DNA from: Leptospira bourretii
GTDB lineage: Bacteria; Spirochaetota; Leptospiria; Leptospirales; Leptospiraceae
Assembly (NCBI RefSeq): GCF_004770145.1
Contig: NZ_RQFW01000010.1
Span: forward strand, 192,001 to 256,000
DNA length: 64,000 nt
Reading direction: 5' to 3'
A program made the translations under genes and the position numbers. The notes beneath the pieces were generated by a model, which saw only the letters and a list, made by a program, of their open reading frames with translations, was not told where the DNA came from and made no database searches. Below, in pieces: positions 49,842 through 59,839 of the stretch; position 1 is the first letter of the stretch; each line of letters opens with the position of its first letter.

Positions 49842-49873
49842 TTGCAAAAAAAAAGAAACCTTAGAGAGTTTCT
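49842..49873 (-). terminator. Intrinsic terminator for the recJ transcript
   Basis: Read on the minus strand, AGAAAC and GTTTCT form a 6-bp stem with an 8-base loop, followed at once by a run of nine T residues (plus-strand A-run 49846-49854). It lies 22 bp after the recJ stop. Confidence 0.65.
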
Positions 49874-49894
49874 AATCGTTTGCTTATTTTTTTT

Positions 49895-51865
49895 TTAGAT
49901 TGATACAGCAGGGTTCTCTGCCGTGATTCCAAACCACTCGACGATAAATTGAAGAGTGGTCCTTCCTTGGTAAAAATTCTCTTCCAAACTTCCTACCAAA
50001 TCAAAACTTCCATGTTCTGACATAAACTTTTGGAATTCTTCACCCTTGTTCCAAATCATATACTTTAAGGAACCACTCCCAATCAAATGGAATCGAACAT
50101 GTTTTCCTCCACTGAGTGGAGTTAGGTGGATTGCCTTTGCATTTTTAATCGCAAGTTTGATATCTGGATTTCCTTGGCCAAAGGGTTCGAGGTCTTTCCA
50201 TTCCTTGAGTAACCTTTCTCCGATTTCTTCGGCGAGAACAGTAAAATCCGTATCAATGGAATGGACATTTGGTTTATCTTTGTCAACAGAAAGCCAATTT
50301 TTAGCAGCCGTATACAATGCCGATTCAAAGGCCGGGATTTGATCGATTTTGATAGAAAACCCTCCCGCTTCCGGGTGCCCACCGAAGTGTAGAAAATGGT
50401 CGGCGAGAGATTCTAATAGTTCTAATACATTTTCGGGGCCATAGGAACGAATGCTTCCTCTCGCATCACCATTGTCAGGTGCAAGAAAAATGGCAGGTTT
50501 TTTATAAGTATCCACCATCCTTGTGGCTACAATTCCGCTGACCCCAGGTTCCATATCTGGTTCATAACAAAACACAAGTTCGTGCGAGGTTCTTTCTGGT
50601 TTTCTTAGAAAATAACGTTCGACGCGGTCCATATTGCGTTTGGTTCTTTCTTTTCTTTCTTCATTGATGGAAAGGAGTTGTTTGGCCTTTGTTTTTGCCT
50701 CTGTAGTTGTTTCCGATAATAATAAAGAAACAGCTTCTTCCGTTTTTCCCATTCGGCCTGCCGAATTTAGGACGGGGCCTATCGACCAACCTAAATCTTT
50801 TGTGGTCACACCTTGGGGGCTTAGTTTCAGTTCTTTTAATAGTTCCGATAAACCTTTTCTTTTTTTATCACCAACATAGAGTTTGGTAAGCGAGTTTAAG
50901 GCAAGTTTGACAAAATGCCTATTTTCACCCACAAGGGGCATCATATCGGTAATGGTTCCAATTCCGGCAAGGTCTGTTTCTTCTTCTAATCCAGAAAAAA
51001 ACTCAGGGATCTTGGAACATTGGTAAAAGAAAAGTTTTCTTTCTTCATCCACTGGGACCTTCGTGGCAAAGTCCTCCGGGTAAGGGGATATTGAACTTTC
51101 ATCTAATGATAGTGAGGTGAAAGTTTCATTTGTCAGTTTGATTCCATTCTGAAAATAAGTGATTTGGTTTTGTCCGGTTTCTTCTTTAAACTCAATTTTT
51201 TTATAAACTTTTCCAAATTCATCACTTTGTCGGAATAAAATGGCAGATACTAATTTAAAGGAAAGCACTGCCGTGCAGATTTTTTTTTCAGGGTATAGGG
51301 AGTCTGTCCTTCTCGGATTCACCAAAGCACAGTTTGTTGGGATACGAACGGGAACTTCATGGTGGTCAAGAACAATTACCTTAATTCCTGTATTCGTAAG
51401 TTCTTCGATTTCATCGGCCTGGCTTGAGCCAAAGTCCAGTGTCACAAGAAGGTCAGGTTTTGCTTTTTTTATTTTTACGAGGGCTTCTTTACAAAGTCCG
51501 TAAGGATCACTTTCGGAAGAAACCATCACTTCTAAATTGATGGAAGAAAAGCTTGGATGGGATTTTAAAAAGAATGCTAGTAAACAAGTGGAACTCACTC
51601 CATCAGAATCCCTATCACCATAGAGGAGGATTTTTTTTCCATCTTTCACAAATGAGAGAAGTAGTTCTACTGCCATAGAAAGATCGGGAAGGGAGAAGGG
51701 GGAATGCAAACAAGAAAAGTCAGAACTTAGCAGTTCTTTGGGGTGAATGTTGCGAAGGCCCTCTCTTTTATCGACTAAGTAACGTAAGAGGGGGCGTTTG
51801 GAATCAACTTTGGTTCGAACTTCGGAAAGTAATGGCCCGAAGTGAACCTTGGTTACATGATGCAA
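49895..51865 (-). CDS. recJ: Single-stranded-DNA-specific exonuclease RecJ
   Basis: RecJ degrades single-stranded DNA 5' to 3' in recombination and mismatch repair. The 656-residue protein has DHH-family motifs: ILLYGDRDSDGVSST (usually GDYDADGxTST), LLVTLDFGSSQ, VIVLDHHEVP with the DHH triad, and in the DHHA1 part HFGGHPEAGGFSIK. The metal-binding Asp and His residues are intact despite the Arg and Ser changes in the first motif. The ATG overlaps the end of the bactofilin gene by 13 bp, so the two are co-transcribed on the minus strand. An insert of about 60 residues around 230-300 is less conserved. Confidence 0.93.
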   Translation of the reverse strand: MHHVTKVHFGPLLSEVRTKVDSKRPLLRYLVDKREGLRNIHPKELLSSDFSCLHSPFSLPDLSMAVELLLSFVKDGKKILLYGDRDSDGVSSTCLLAFFLKSHPSFSSINLEVMVSSESDPYGLCKEALVKIKKAKPDLLVTLDFGSSQADEIEELTNTGIKVIVLDHHEVPVRIPTNCALVNPRRTDSLYPEKKICTAVLSFKLVSAILFRQSDEFGKVYKKIEFKEETGQNQITYFQNGIKLTNETFTSLSLDESSISPYPEDFATKVPVDEERKLFFYQCSKIPEFFSGLEEETDLAGIGTITDMMPLVGENRHFVKLALNSLTKLYVGDKKRKGLSELLKELKLSPQGVTTKDLGWSIGPVLNSAGRMGKTEEAVSLLLSETTTEAKTKAKQLLSINEERKERTKRNMDRVERYFLRKPERTSHELVFCYEPDMEPGVSGIVATRMVDTYKKPAIFLAPDNGDARGSIRSYGPENVLELLESLADHFLHFGGHPEAGGFSIKIDQIPAFESALYTAAKNWLSVDKDKPNVHSIDTDFTVLAEEIGERLLKEWKDLEPFGQGNPDIKLAIKNAKAIHLTPLSGGKHVRFHLIGSGSLKYMIWNKGEEFQKFMSEHGSFDLVGSLEENFYQGRTTLQFIVEWFGITAENPAVSI

Positions 51866-52173
51866 TTGCCAATAATTTTGGAACCGAATTCTACTTCGAG
51901 TCCCGGTGTTTTGATATCTCCAACGACCTTACCATTTTTTTTCAGTTCTACCTTTTCTTTTGCATCAACGTTTCCTTTTAGGTTTCCTTGCACCACAAGG
52001 CTTCCTACTTCCACATCGGCTTCTACGTCACCTGTTTCATCAATGATGAGTTTGCCTTGAGAAGTGATTGTGCCTTTGAACTGACCTTTGATTTTTAGTG
52101 TTTGGTTGAAGGAAAGGGTTCCGCGAAACGTAATGTCGTCGCTAATGATGGTGTCTATAGATTCGTCTTTCAT
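51853..52173 (-). CDS. Bactofilin (polymer-forming cytoskeletal protein)
   Basis: Bactofilins form cytoskeletal filaments that place envelope and cell-shape proteins. From the preferred ATG at 52173 the protein has 106 residues (MKDESIDTII...). A TTG-initiated frame extends 13 codons further to 52212. The right-handed beta-helix repeat pattern is clear: ITFRGTLSFNQTLKIKGQFKGTITSQGKLIIDETGDVEADVEVGS and so on, with hydrophobic residues at regular steps and many Gly residues. The tail GSKIIGNCIM is short. It overlaps recJ and is transcribed with it. Confidence 0.88.
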   Translation of the reverse strand: MKDESIDTIISDDITFRGTLSFNQTLKIKGQFKGTITSQGKLIIDETGDVEADVEVGSLVVQGNLKGNVDAKEKVELKKNGKVVGDIKTPGLEVEFGSKIIGNCIM

Positions 52174-52325
52174 CGGTAGGGATAGTCTTGTTTGACTCAC
52201 GTGTTTTGGCAACTACACAAGTATTTGTCATCAAAAGGAAATGGAAAAAAGTTCATATTTCCGGGGTTTTCACTTGAGTCTCTAGGTCGATTCTTGAACC
52301 TGGGTCTCAAGAATAGGAAAAAACA

Positions 52326-52652
52326 GTGAAAATTAGGCGCTTCTGGAAGTCAGGGTTCATCCTACTTTTAGCGGTTTTCATCAATCTGAATCTGGTCGAC
52401 GACCGGTTTGTTTCTCCTCTCGAAGATCTGGATTTTCAATACCAATCTTACGAGTTGGAAGAAACGACTCGTGTTCTGACTTCCTCTAAAGAATCCAACC
52501 AAGTTTTGAAACTGGTTCCTTCTCGCAGAGAAGAGTCCCCCGTGAAAGTTTCAGTCATTCGTTGGTCGGCAATTTCGACAGAACCTGCTTTTTTTCATGA
52601 AATTCTTATCTTATTTCACTTTCTTTACCTCCCACCTCCTGTTTTGGCTTAA
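52326..52652 (+). CDS. Small hypothetical protein preceding the metal-efflux operon
   Basis: A GTG at 52326 with AGGA eight bases upstream starts a 108-residue protein. It has a basic N terminus and one hydrophobic helix (SGFILLLAVFINLNLV), possibly an uncleaved anchor or signal peptide. A polar stretch follows, then a hydrophobic, Pro-ending C terminus (ILILFHFLYLPPPVLA). No Cys or His cluster is visible. I do not recognise the family. Its place 76 bp upstream of the RND pump, in the same direction, suggests a role in that system, like the small leading proteins of other metal-efflux operons. Confidence 0.6.
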   Translation: MKIRRFWKSGFILLLAVFINLNLVDDRFVSPLEDLDFQYQSYELEETTRVLTSSKESNQVLKLVPSRREESPVKVSVIRWSAISTEPAFFHEILILFHFLYLPPPVLA

Positions 52653-52676
52653 TCGTTGCATGTAGATTAGTCATAA

Positions 52677-52720
52677 GTCCCCAAACCGATACAGGTTTTG
52701 GGGGTGTATTCAATTTGAAT
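52677..52720 (+). promoter_or_regulatory. Hairpin and 13-bp dyad just before the czcA-like gene
   Basis: A C-rich arm (ending AAACC near 52687) pairs with GGTTTTGGGGG (52694-52704), a hairpin of about nine base pairs. Directly after it, ATTCAA-T-TTGAAT (52708-52720) is a dyad with one central base, placed just before the AAGGA ribosome site of the pump gene. The dyad could be a metalloregulator operator. The hairpin could end or attenuate transcription from the small upstream gene. Confidence 0.45.
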
Positions 52721-52728
52721 AAGGAATT

Positions 52729-55700
52729 ATGTTAGAAAAAATCATTCAGTTTTCCATTCACAAACGAGCAACCGTACTCGTTTTGACAGTAGCGCTTACC
52801 GTTGTTGGTTTTTACAATGCGCTTCATCTTTCGATCGATGCCATTCCTGATGTGACAAACGTTCAGGTGTCGGCAGTGACTTCGGTTCCTGGTCTTTCTC
52901 CTTTAGAAGTAGAACAATTTATCACCTATCCCATTGAACTTGAGTTTAACGGGATGCCCAAGGTCACAGAGATTCGTTCCATTTCAAGAACGGGTGTCAG
53001 TTCTGTAACCGTTATCTTTGAAGATGGAACAGATATTTATTTTGCAAGGCAACTTGTGAATGAAAGGCTCAAACAAGCAGAGAACTTTATCCCCAAATCA
53101 TATGGAAGACCGGAACTTTCTCCGATAGCCACAGGTCTTGGTGATATTTATGAATTTGCTCTAGTATCGGAAAGCCATTCTCCGGAAGAACTAAGAACGG
53201 TGATGGAATGGGAAGTGGCAAGACAACTTCGTTCTGTGAAAGGGATCATTGATGTGAACGTGGTAGGGGGAGATGCCAAACAGTTTCAAATCAAAATTGA
53301 CCCCAAACGCCTGTTATCTCATAATTTAACACTTTCTCATATCACAGAAGCTCTGGAAGGTGCCAATGTCAACTTAGGTGGTGGGTACATCCAAAAAGGC
53401 GAAGAACAATTTGTGATTCGAGGCGAAAGCCAATTTAAGTCCATTGATGACATTGCAAGACTTTCTGTTCGAACTTCAAGAGATGGGATTCCTTTGACAC
53501 TGGGTCAAATTGCAAGAGTAGAAACGGGACCAGCACTTCGTTTTGGACTAAGCACAATGAACGGCAAACGCGAAGTTGTGGGTGGGACTGCGATGATGTT
53601 ACTCGGTAGTAACTCCCTCCAAGTGGTGAGTCGAGTCAAAGAAAAAATGAAAGAAATTGAATCTCGTCTTCCCCAAGGGATGAAGATCCAAGTGTATTAT
53701 GACCGGTCGGAATTCATTGGTCGAACTCTTTCCACAGTATTTACCAATTTGGTGGAAGCAGCTATCATTGTACTTGTTTGTTTGATTCTAACCTTAGGAA
53801 CGGTGAAGGGTGCCTTTGCCGTTGCACTTGCGATTCCAGTTTCTATGATGGTGGCCACAATTCTTATGAATGCCTTTGGGATTGTCGGAAACTTGATGTC
53901 TCTCGGTGCTCTCGACTTTGGTCTTTTAGTGGATGGTTCCATCGTGATGTTAGAATCCACACTTCATGGATTTTTACTGCGTAAGAGTTTCCTACTTTCG
54001 AAAACTTCAGCCCAAGACATGGAAGATGGAATGGAAGAAGTGATCATGGAGTCTTGTATCAAAGTAGTCAGGGCTTCCGCATTTAGTGTGGGAATTATTT
54101 TACTCGTTTATTTACCACTCATGACACTCGAAGGTGTGGAAGGTAGGATGTTCCGTCCGATGGCAATTACCGTAGCATTTGCGTTAGGTGCTGCCCTCCT
54201 TTATTCCATTACCACTTTCCCAGCCCTCATGTCCTATATTTATAAAAAACCAATTTTGCACGAGTCTGCATTTTGGGAAAAGTTTCAAACTAAATATGCG
54301 GAAGTTCTGACTTATGGGATGAAGTTCAAACGCCAATTCACTTATGCGGGGATTGGAGTTGTTTTGTTATCCTTTATGCTCGCATCCACTCTTGGTTCCG
54401 AATTTTTACCAAGGATTGATGAAGGAGAAATTGCGATCGATATCAAACGATTGCCTTCTACTGCCATCAATCACTCTCGTGATTTGAATTTGGAAATGGA
54501 AAAGGTGATTTTGAAATTTCCAGAAGCAGTGAGTGTGGTTTCGAGGCAAGGCCGGGGTGAGTCTGCGGCAGAACCCATTGGGTCGGAAGAAGGGGAGATG
54601 ATGGTGAAATTGAAACCCCGAAAAGAATGGGTTTCAGCACATGACAGGGAAGAGCTGATGGAGCTCATGAAAAACTCTGTGAACAACAATGTTCCTTCTT
54701 CCTACATTAGTTTATCACAACCGATTGAAAACCGCGTGAACGCATTGTTATCCGGTTCCAAAGCAGATATTGTGATTAAAATTTATGGTGATGATTTAAA
54801 AACACTCAAATCCATTGCAGACAATTATGCATCCAAAATCAAAAAAATCCAGGGAGCTGCTGACTTACGAGTCCAAAAACTTTTAGGTTTACCACTTCTC
54901 GAAATTAAAATGAATCGTGGAAACATGGCCCGCTATGGAGTTCGTGCAGAAGAAATTCTCACTACCATTGAAACACTTCGGGTGGGTGCCAATGCAGGAA
55001 AAGTTTACGAAGGTTACAAACGATTTGATCTCATTGTTCGTTTGGATGCTGACGTAACAGACATTGGTGTCATTGAAAACGTTCCCGTAATGACTGAACT
55101 TGGTGGAACGGTTCCTCTTGGACAAGTCACAGATATTATGATGACAGAAGGTCCAGCCGCACTTTATCACGAAGGTCTAAAACGAAGGATCCTTGTGGAA
55201 GTGAACGTTCGTGGACGAGATATGATTGGATTTGTGAATGATGTCCAAGCGGCTACTGAGTCGATTGAATCAGGACTTCCTCAAGGGTATTATGTGGATT
55301 GGGGTGGCCAGTTTGAAAACTTCACTCGTGCGAAGAACAGGCTAGCCATCGTGATTCCCATTGCAGGTGCCATTATTTTTGCGATGTTATTTATCGCCTT
55401 TGGAAGTGTTTACTATGCATTGGGAGTTTTTATTTTAGTGCCGTTATCACTTTCCGGTGGAATCCTTTCCCTTGTGCTCCGCGGCCTTCCCTTTTCCATT
55501 CCGGCAGGTGTTGGATTCATTGCGGCTGCCGGTATATCGGTGTTAAACGGGGTTGTATACGCATCAGCACTCAAAGACCAATTGAAAGTCACCCGAGATC
55601 CTTCGAAAGCTGTGGTGGAAGCTGCTGTATACACTCTTCGTGCTGTAGCGACCACAGAGCTTGTAGCCATCATTGGATTTTTGCCAATGGCCATTGCTTC

Positions 55701-56025
55701 CAGTGCGGGAGCAGAAGTGCAAAGACCACTGGCAACGGTGGTAATGGGTGGGGTTCTTGTGGCGACCATCTTATCTCGTTTTCTTCTTCCCATTGCTTTC
55801 GAATTTTTAGTCAAACTAGCACAAAGACAAGAAATTCGCCAGATGGAAAGGGAACGTAAGATGAATGAATACTTTGTAGAAGAGATGAAAAAATACAAAG
55901 CATCTGAAATTCACGATTCCCATGGACATTCGCATCATTACGAACCGGATCATCACGAATCACAAACGGAAGATGATTCCAAAACAAATAAACAAAATCA
56001 GAAATCTAAAAAAAAGAGGACTTAA
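52729..56025 (+). CDS. czcA: Heavy-metal RND efflux pump (CzcA/CusA family)
   Basis: This is the inner-membrane proton-driven transporter of a tripartite metal exporter, 1098 residues. It has the RND layout: a first helix, a large periplasmic domain, six helices, a second periplasmic domain, then six more helices. The family start [21 protein letters not shown] is clear. The proton-relay residues of the Czc type are intact as Asp396, Asp402 and Glu409 ([14 protein letters not shown]), which favours divalent cations such as Zn, Co or Cd over Cu/Ag. The cytoplasmic tail (about 1060-1082) is His-rich ([12 protein letters not shown]). The next gene, an inorganic pyrophosphatase, begins at the base after its stop. 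Confidence 0.93.
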   Translation: MLEKIIQFSIHKRATVLVLTVALTVVGFYNALHLSIDAIPDVTNVQVSAVTSVPGLSPLEVEQFITYPIELEFNGMPKVTEIRSISRTGVSSVTVIFEDGTDIYFARQLVNERLKQAENFIPKSYGRPELSPIATGLGDIYEFALVSESHSPEELRTVMEWEVARQLRSVKGIIDVNVVGGDAKQFQIKIDPKRLLSHNLTLSHITEALEGANVNLGGGYIQKGEEQFVIRGESQFKSIDDIARLSVRTSRDGIPLTLGQIARVETGPALRFGLSTMNGKREVVGGTAMMLLGSNSLQVVSRVKEKMKEIESRLPQGMKIQVYYDRSEFIGRTLSTVFTNLVEAAIIVLVCLILTLGTVKGAFAVALAIPVSMMVATILMNAFGIVGNLMSLGALDFGLLVDGSIVMLESTLHGFLLRKSFLLSKTSAQDMEDGMEEVIMESCIKVVRASAFSVGIILLVYLPLMTLEGVEGRMFRPMAITVAFALGAALLYSITTFPALMSYIYKKPILHESAFWEKFQTKYAEVLTYGMKFKRQFTYAGIGVVLLSFMLASTLGSEFLPRIDEGEIAIDIKRLPSTAINHSRDLNLEMEKVILKFPEAVSVVSRQGRGESAAEPIGSEEGEMMVKLKPRKEWVSAHDREELMELMKNSVNNNVPSSYISLSQPIENRVNALLSGSKADIVIKIYGDDLKTLKSIADNYASKIKKIQGAADLRVQKLLGLPLLEIKMNRGNMARYGVRAEEILTTIETLRVGANAGKVYEGYKRFDLIVRLDADVTDIGVIENVPVMTELGGTVPLGQVTDIMMTEGPAALYHEGLKRRILVEVNVRGRDMIGFVNDVQAATESIESGLPQGYYVDWGGQFENFTRAKNRLAIVIPIAGAIIFAMLFIAFGSVYYALGVFILVPLSLSGGILSLVLRGLPFSIPAGVGFIAAAGISVLNGVVYASALKDQLKVTRDPSKAVVEAAVYTLRAVATTELVAIIGFLPMAIASSAGAEVQRPLATVVMGGVLVATILSRFLLPIAFEFLVKLAQRQEIRQMERERKMNEYFVEEMKKYKASEIHDSHGHSHHYEPDHHESQTEDDSKTNKQNQKSKKKRT

Positions 56026-56649
56026 ATGAAACCTAATTATTACGTAGCACACCCTTGGCATGGATTGGAACTTGGACCAAAAGCACCAGATGAGTTGGAT
56101 GTATTTATCGAACTCACACCGCAAGACACAGTCAAATATGAAATTGATAAAGCTTCTGGTTTTATCCGTGTGGACAGACCTCAAAAGTATAGCAACCGTT
56201 CGCCGACTCTTTACGGATTCATTCCCAGAACGTATTCTGGTGAAGCATCTGGCAAACATTGTTCGGATGTGGTGGGAAGACCTGATATCATTGGAGACGG
56301 CGATCCTATCGACATTTGTGTTCTCAGTGTGAATCCCATTACTCACGGAAATATGATTCTTACAGTGATTCCTATTGGTGGACTTCGGATGATTGATAAG
56401 GGAGAGGCTGATGACAAAATTGTCGCTGTTTTAAAAGGGGACGAAGTGTTCGGTCAAATCAAAGACATTTCTGAGGTTCCCAAAGCTCTTATCAACAAAC
56501 TTCACCATTACTTTTTAACTTACAAACTAGATCCAAATTCTCCTTCTACAGGAACTGTAGAAATTGCTGAAGTTTACGATCGAAATGAAGCCATCAAAGT
56601 GATTCAGTATGGAATCGAAGATTATATAAAGAAATTTGTAACTGTATGA
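56026..56649 (+). CDS. ppa: Inorganic pyrophosphatase (family I)
   Basis: Ppa hydrolyses pyrophosphate to two phosphates. The 207-residue protein has the family I signature GDGDPIDICVL with its metal-binding Asp residues, the upstream YGFIPRTYSG, and the later DDKIVAVLKGDEVF. The C-terminal region is slightly longer than in E. coli Ppa (176). It sits inside the metal-efflux operon: its ATG directly follows the czcA stop, with a GAGGA ribosome site inside the end of czcA, and its stop overlaps the next ATG (ATGA). Such tight packing implies co-expression with the pump. No functional link is established. Confidence 0.94.
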   Translation: MKPNYYVAHPWHGLELGPKAPDELDVFIELTPQDTVKYEIDKASGFIRVDRPQKYSNRSPTLYGFIPRTYSGEASGKHCSDVVGRPDIIGDGDPIDICVLSVNPITHGNMILTVIPIGGLRMIDKGEADDKIVAVLKGDEVFGQIKDISEVPKALINKLHHYFLTYKLDPNSPSTGTVEIAEVYDRNEAIKVIQYGIEDYIKKFVTV

Positions 56650-57971
56650 AATCGATAACGAAGTTTTTGGTTGTATTCCTTTTGGGAATTCATTCATACA
56701 CTGTTTTTCCAAAAGAAAAGGCGGTGTATGAACTTCATTCTAAAGATGAATTGTTTTTTTTAGGGGAAGATTCCCGTGCCCAAGATTCCAAAGAAAAATG
56801 GAACTTAGAGGAATTGGAAACCTTTGCTGTCACAAGCAATCCTCTTTATTTACGTGAAAAACAGAATATTGGAATGGCTCGTGGTGATATCATTACTGCT
56901 AGTTTGTATTATAATCCCATAATCAACATGCAGCAACAATTTATGGGAGCTTCTGCCAATGCCGCAACAGGAAAACCAGAAACTTCACTTATTTATAACC
57001 AACCATTTGATATGAGTGGGGTGATTCCTCAACGTGAAAAAGTCGCCAAACAAGAGTTTTTGGCAACGATTGCAAGTTTTCGCGACTTCGATCGTTTGTT
57101 CCGATTACGACTAAGGCAAAACTTTTGGACTTATCTGTATGTGACGGAACAAATCAACTACCAAAAAGAGTTTTTGGAAAACTACCAAGACCTTTTGGAC
57201 TTAACCAAACTCAGAGCAGAAAAAGGTGATATTTCTTTTTTAGAATATGATCGTTTGGCATTGGAACGTGTTCAAATTGAACGAGAATACCGAAATGCGA
57301 GAATCCTTCGGGCCCAAGTGGTAAAAAACCTTAGGGTATTGATTGGGATTTCGGATTTAAATTCGCCATTGAGTATCAAAGGAAGATTAGAATTTATTTC
57401 CACACGTGAATTTGGGATTGATTTGAACGATTTTGACATTGAAGAAAGACCTGATTTGGTGGCTTTAAAAATTCGCCAACAAAGGGAACGAATGAATATC
57501 GAATTAAAAAAACGAGAGATCATTCCACCTTTAACCTTGGGTGTCGAATTTTTAAACAAAGGAAATGAAAATGTTACCGGAATTTATGCCGCTACTCCAC
57601 TTCCTATATTTGATCGCAAACAAGGGGAAATCTTAAAGTCAGAAGAATCTTATAAAAAGTTAGGATTTGATGTGGATGCAAAACGGAACGAAATCCTTTC
57701 CGAAATTTCAGCAGCCATCAAAGAATTGCAGGCTCGGGAATCGCAACTATTGGATTACCAAAAAATGGGGCTCTTGGAAAAAAACAAAGAGGTACAAGAG
57801 AAGTCAAGGCTTGCTTACATTCGAGGTGCATCCAATTTAGTAACTTTTTTGGAAGCTGAGAAAAACTATCTCAGTGTCCTTCGTAGTTATTATGAAATCA
57901 TTTATCTCTATTACAATGCTTTGGAAGGATACAAAGCTTCTATCGGAAAGATGGATAGCTCGGAGTTTTAA
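56646..57971 (+). CDS. czcC: TolC-like outer-membrane efflux protein (CzcC-type)
   Basis: This is the outer-membrane channel of the tripartite exporter. The 441-residue product has a signal peptide (about 1-22, no lipobox Cys) and long alpha-helical, coiled-coil-rich segments typical of outer membrane efflux proteins. Visible features are LEELETFAVTSNPLYLREKQN, LDLTKLRAEKGDISFLEYDRLALERVQIE and, in the second repeat, KEVQEKSRLAYIRGASNLVTFLEAEKNYL. The adaptor gene follows after 6 bp. The symbol rests on operon context. Confidence 0.85.
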   Translation: MKSITKFLVVFLLGIHSYTVFPKEKAVYELHSKDELFFLGEDSRAQDSKEKWNLEELETFAVTSNPLYLREKQNIGMARGDIITASLYYNPIINMQQQFMGASANAATGKPETSLIYNQPFDMSGVIPQREKVAKQEFLATIASFRDFDRLFRLRLRQNFWTYLYVTEQINYQKEFLENYQDLLDLTKLRAEKGDISFLEYDRLALERVQIEREYRNARILRAQVVKNLRVLIGISDLNSPLSIKGRLEFISTREFGIDLNDFDIEERPDLVALKIRQQRERMNIELKKREIIPPLTLGVEFLNKGNENVTGIYAATPLPIFDRKQGEILKSEESYKKLGFDVDAKRNEILSEISAAIKELQARESQLLDYQKMGLLEKNKEVQEKSRLAYIRGASNLVTFLEAEKNYLSVLRSYYEIIYLYYNALEGYKASIGKMDSSEF

Positions 57972-57977
57972 ACTTAT

Positions 57978-59159
57978 ATGAAAACTGAATTCAATTTTAA
58001 AAATATTCGCTCTTTGAGTATACTTGTACTCGTTGGAAGTTTGGCTTACTTTGGATATACCAAGTTCTTTGGGTCTGGTAAAAAAACAGAGGCCTTAACC
58101 GAAGATAAGTCAAAATTCGTTATCTCTCAGGAAATTCAAAAGAACCATCCTTTTTCCGTTGTGTATCTAGAAGAGAAGGCATTGGAAGAAGAACTACAAC
58201 TACCAGGAACTGTTTCCTATGATATGAACAGCGTGGCAAAGGTTGGATCTCGTGTCAGCGGACGAATTGTACAGGTGTTTGTGAAAGAAGGAGAACATGT
58301 AAAAAAAAGTACAGCTCTTGCCTCCATTCAATCTGTGGAACTGGGAACCACAGAAGCAAATTATCTAAAAGCAAGAGCAAGACTTGAAGCTTTAAAAGTA
58401 CAAGCGGACAGGGCCAAAGACTTATACGAAAGAAAAGTAACGTCTGCAAAAGAATATGAAATGTCCTTAATGGATTACAAATCAGTGAAAGCTGAAATGG
58501 AAACATCTCGAAACGCACTTGAAAATCTTGGTCTCAACGAAGTCGAAATTGCGAATTTAGAAGCTGGGAAATATAATTCTAAAAATTTATACATTCGAAC
58601 TCCCATTTCTGGAACAGTTACAGAAAGAGAAGCAATCATTGGCCAAGCGGTAAATGCTCGAGATAATCTTTTTACGGTTGCGGACTTAAGTGTTCTTTGG
58701 ATCAACTTAGAGGTATATGAAAAAGATTTGGCATCCATTCGAATGGGAAATGAAGCAAAGGTAATCCCTATTGGTTCGAAGGATGACTCTTTAAAAGCTG
58801 TGGTTTCCCATGTGGGAGATGTGATTGATCCAATCAAAAAAACAGCAGAAATTCGTTTGGAAGTAAGAAACTCAAAAGGAAGATTACGCCCAGGACAAAG
58901 TGTAACTGCAACTGTTGTTGGTGCAATGGTAGAATCTTCGGTTAACAAGGCAAAAGTGATCCCTGCAGATTGTATTCATAAAATTGAAGGGGAAAATTTT
59001 ATCTTTGTTCGTAACAGTGATGGATCCTTTTCCGCAAAAAAAATTGGGGTTGGCAAAACCTATGACAATTGGGTGGAAATCACAAATGGTGTCGAATCAG
59101 GTGAGGCCATTGTGGAAGAAGGAAGTTTTGTTTTAAAAAGTGAATATTTAAAATTATAA
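57978..59159 (+). CDS. czcB: RND efflux periplasmic adaptor (CzcB-type)
   Basis: This is the membrane-fusion protein that connects pump and outer-membrane channel. It has 393 residues, with an N-terminal membrane anchor (SLSILVLVGSLAYFGYTKFF), a lipoyl-like half (GSRVSGRIVQVFVKEGEHVKKSTALASI), a helical hairpin (about 125-195), the second lipoyl half (LYIRTPISGTVTEREAIIGQAVN), then a beta-barrel domain and a C-terminal membrane-proximal domain. No His-rich metal-binding N terminus is present. It is the last gene of the efflux operon. A 50-bp gap separates it from lexA. Confidence 0.88.
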   Translation: MKTEFNFKNIRSLSILVLVGSLAYFGYTKFFGSGKKTEALTEDKSKFVISQEIQKNHPFSVVYLEEKALEEELQLPGTVSYDMNSVAKVGSRVSGRIVQVFVKEGEHVKKSTALASIQSVELGTTEANYLKARARLEALKVQADRAKDLYERKVTSAKEYEMSLMDYKSVKAEMETSRNALENLGLNEVEIANLEAGKYNSKNLYIRTPISGTVTEREAIIGQAVNARDNLFTVADLSVLWINLEVYEKDLASIRMGNEAKVIPIGSKDDSLKAVVSHVGDVIDPIKKTAEIRLEVRNSKGRLRPGQSVTATVVGAMVESSVNKAKVIPADCIHKIEGENFIFVRNSDGSFSAKKIGVGKTYDNWVEITNGVESGEAIVEEGSFVLKSEYLKL

Positions 59160-59209
59160 CTCCTAGTTTTTTGTTGACATAACGCCCATTTCCTAGTTAT
59201 CTGTTTAGT

Positions 59210-59818
59210 ATGAAAGATCTCACGGAAAAACAGGAACAAGTCCTTCAATTCATTTCGGACACAGTTCGCGAGAAGGGTTTCCCTCCCACCATTCGTGAAA
59301 TGGGCGACCAATTTGGAATCACTGCCAAAGGCGCCTATGACCATCTCAAGGCCATTGAAAAAAAAGGTTATATTCGGACTTCCAAAAACCAAAGTCGTGC
59401 CATTGAACTTTTGAAAGGAAATGCGGACGAAGCTCTCCTCGTCAGAGCTTCCGGGATTCCTCTCCTCGGGCAAGTCGCTGCAGGTTCTCCCATCCTGGCA
59501 GAAGAAAACATTGAGGAATACATTGCTGTTCCCGATGGAATGGCTGAAAAACCAGGCACCTTTGCCCTTCGGGTCAAAGGAGATTCTATGGTAGAAGCTG
59601 GGATTAGCGATGGGGACATCGCCATCATCCAGAAAAAAGATACAGCTAGGAACGGCGAAATCGTTGTGGCCATGATTGAAAACGAGGCCACCCTCAAGGT
59701 CTTTTATAAAGAAACAGATATGATTCGCCTAGAACCAAGAAATGCAAAATTAAAACCAATCCGTACCAAAAAGGCTACGATAATTGGAAAACTAATCGGT
59801 CTTTATCGTATTTACTGA
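59210..59818 (+). CDS. lexA: LexA repressor
   Basis: LexA represses SOS genes and cleaves itself when RecA is activated by DNA damage. The 202-residue protein has an N-terminal winged helix (LTEKQEQVLQFISDTVREKG, then PPTIREMGDQFGITAKGAYDHLKAIEKKGYI), the cleavage site Ala91-Gly92 (QVAAGSPIL), and the Ser126/Lys163 catalytic dyad (KGDSMVEAG and ATLKVFY). Everything needed for self-cleavage is present. A TTGACA at 59174-59179 may be its -35 element. No ribosome site is obvious. The next three genes follow closely. Confidence 0.97.
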   Translation: MKDLTEKQEQVLQFISDTVREKGFPPTIREMGDQFGITAKGAYDHLKAIEKKGYIRTSKNQSRAIELLKGNADEALLVRASGIPLLGQVAAGSPILAEENIEEYIAVPDGMAEKPGTFALRVKGDSMVEAGISDGDIAIIQKKDTARNGEIVVAMIENEATLKVFYKETDMIRLEPRNAKLKPIRTKKATIIGKLIGLYRIY

Positions 59819-59839
59819 TTGACCAAAGCTTGGTTGGGC

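Noticed and set aside
59170..59182. LexA box upstream of lexA
   Set aside because: I recall TTTG-N5-CAAA as the leptospiral LexA site. Here TTTG-N5-ATAA has only one good half, so I cannot support a call.
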